Assembly (NCBI GenBank): GCA_013215505.1
Contig: JABSQZ010000016.1
Location: 1-33,594 of the forward strand
Direction of reading: 5' to 3'
DNA from: Oceanospirillaceae bacterium
GTDB lineage: Bacteria; Pseudomonadota; Gammaproteobacteria; Pseudomonadales; Balneatricaceae
Length of the DNA: 33,594 bases
Positions 33,019 through 33,594 of this stretch are shown here, in pieces (the first letter of the stretch is position 1; every line of letters begins with the position of its first letter). Position numbers and translations under genes: made by a program. Under the pieces are notes generated by a model, which saw only the letters and a list, made by a program, of their open reading frames with translations, was not told the origin of the DNA and did no database searches.

Positions 33019-33428
33019 ACCTAAGGAGCATGCGATCAAGTCCAACACGCCTCTGGCGTACAGAGCATGTTGAGCTCTAGGCATCGCACCCAGAGGGCAT
33101 GCTAATTACAGGCGGGCTGGTTGCCTACATGGATGTAGGTACTTAGACTTTGTATGGAACAAAAAGTCTGTGCCCGGCGAAAATCGATAACAACGAGATC
33201 GAGATGCTCTGTACGCCCCGAAGGGCGGGCTTAAAAACGGCTAACTACTTTACCTACACGGATGTAGGTAAGGGGCGATAGCAGGACGCGGTAGCTTTGT
33301 CAGTCAGCTTGGAAAGGACTGGTCATTCCGCTGCGCTGCCTTTCGCGTATCAGTGTGCCCCTGTTTATGGGTATTAGCCGTTTTTAAGCCCGCAGAGAAG
33401 ATGTCGGACTTAATCGCATACTCCCTAG
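33019..33428. repeat. Nested inverted-repeat element (about 410 bp)
   Basis: The ends are imperfect inverted repeats: 33021-33046 against 33403-33428, 22 of 26 bases, centred on ATGCGAT and AAGTCC. Inside are GGCGTACAGAGCAT (33055-33068) with its exact complement at 33204-33217, and GCGGGCTTAAAAACGGCTAA (33225-33244) with its exact complement at 33374-33393. Smaller hairpins are CCTACAT/ATGTAGG (about 33124), AGACTTT/AAAGTCT (about 33146), CGCCC/GGGCG (about 33213) and TACCTACA/TGTAGGTA (about 33251). No transposase is present. A diverged copy is at 27071. Confidence 0.85.
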
Positions 33429-33592
33429 GGTAATTGGCAGGAATAACTGACTAAGCTGCTGTTCGAATCTTCAATCCTTCCCTGATAGCTCTGTGATAAT
33501 TGCTCAAGTTTACTGTCCAGGCACTGACTCCATGACGAGTTTTGCTCCCTATCGCTGCTGTCTCCGACTATTTCTATACACAATCGCTGTTG
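33425..33592 (-). CDS. 3' end of an unrecognised leftward gene (5' end outside window)
   Basis: A minus-strand frame open from the right edge for 55 codons, ending in TAG at 33427-33425. It contains DSKLEQLSQSYQGRIEDSN and ends SLVSYSCQLP. I recognise no family. The stop and the last codon fall in the outer end of the nested inverted-repeat element, so the element abuts or forms the gene's end. A chance open frame is possible. Confidence 0.4.
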   Translation of the reverse strand, partial: QQRLCIEIVGDSSDREQNSSWSQCLDSKLEQLSQSYQGRIEDSNSSLVSYSCQLP

Positions 33593-33594
33593 TT

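Overview
The window looks like chromosome from an aquatic or marine gammaproteobacterium. RarD, YcaQ, YgjP, ElaA-type GNAT, RibB behind an FMN riboswitch, a GcvA-like LysR regulator and a fused receiver/SpoIIE/HATPase protein with its STAS partner are all typical of that class. G+C appears moderate (not counted). No species can be named from the sequence alone.

Layout: (a) 1-3600: the 3' end of a SpoU/TrmH-family RNA methyltransferase whose stop codon lies inside a heptanucleotide repeat array, a structured intergenic stretch, then leftward gamma-glutamyltransferase and KfrA-like coiled-coil genes. (b) 4250-12420: a partner-switching pair (STAS antagonist plus receiver-SpoIIE-HATPase) followed by a chemosensory operon that is decaying. 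cheW and cheR are fused into a scar by a deletion and cheW also has an in-frame TGA. A CheD-CheB fusion is open. A response regulator is frameshifted. A protein carrying the phosphotransfer (HPt) domain is open. The CheA-like kinase core has two nonsense codons and a compensated frameshift through its N-box. (c) 12870-21660: housekeeping and accessory metabolism: rarD; a leftward gloA-like/ygjP/elaA/rhtB cluster; ycaQ; a leftward class V aminotransferase/isochorismatase pair with a divergent LysR gene; FMN riboswitch and ribB. (d) 21660-26750: an intergenic stretch with an AraC-type remnant, then a leftward three-gene unit encoding an exported Tll0287-like c-heme protein, a methyl-accepting chemotaxis protein and an exported di-heme cytochrome with a cupredoxin-like domain. 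This is the best candidate in the window for an undescribed redox-sensing module. (e) 26750-33594: repeat-rich DNA with an SDR gene, a class II aldolase/adducin protein, an enolase-superfamily dehydratase, a GNAT pseudogene, a GFA-family protein, a periplasmic binding-protein-like gene, and a large nested inverted-repeat element at the right end with a diverged relative at 27071.

How parts connect: the decaying che operon would once have coupled receptor signalling to the partner-switching pair upstream. With its kinase and adaptor broken, any surviving MCP (such as the one at 24293-25999) must signal through another CheA/CheW set elsewhere. Three separate heptamer arrays share the pattern GTNGNNA and all lie at the 3' end of a gene, in the same orientation relative to that gene. 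This suggests one mobile or self-propagating short repeat family rather than chance slippage.
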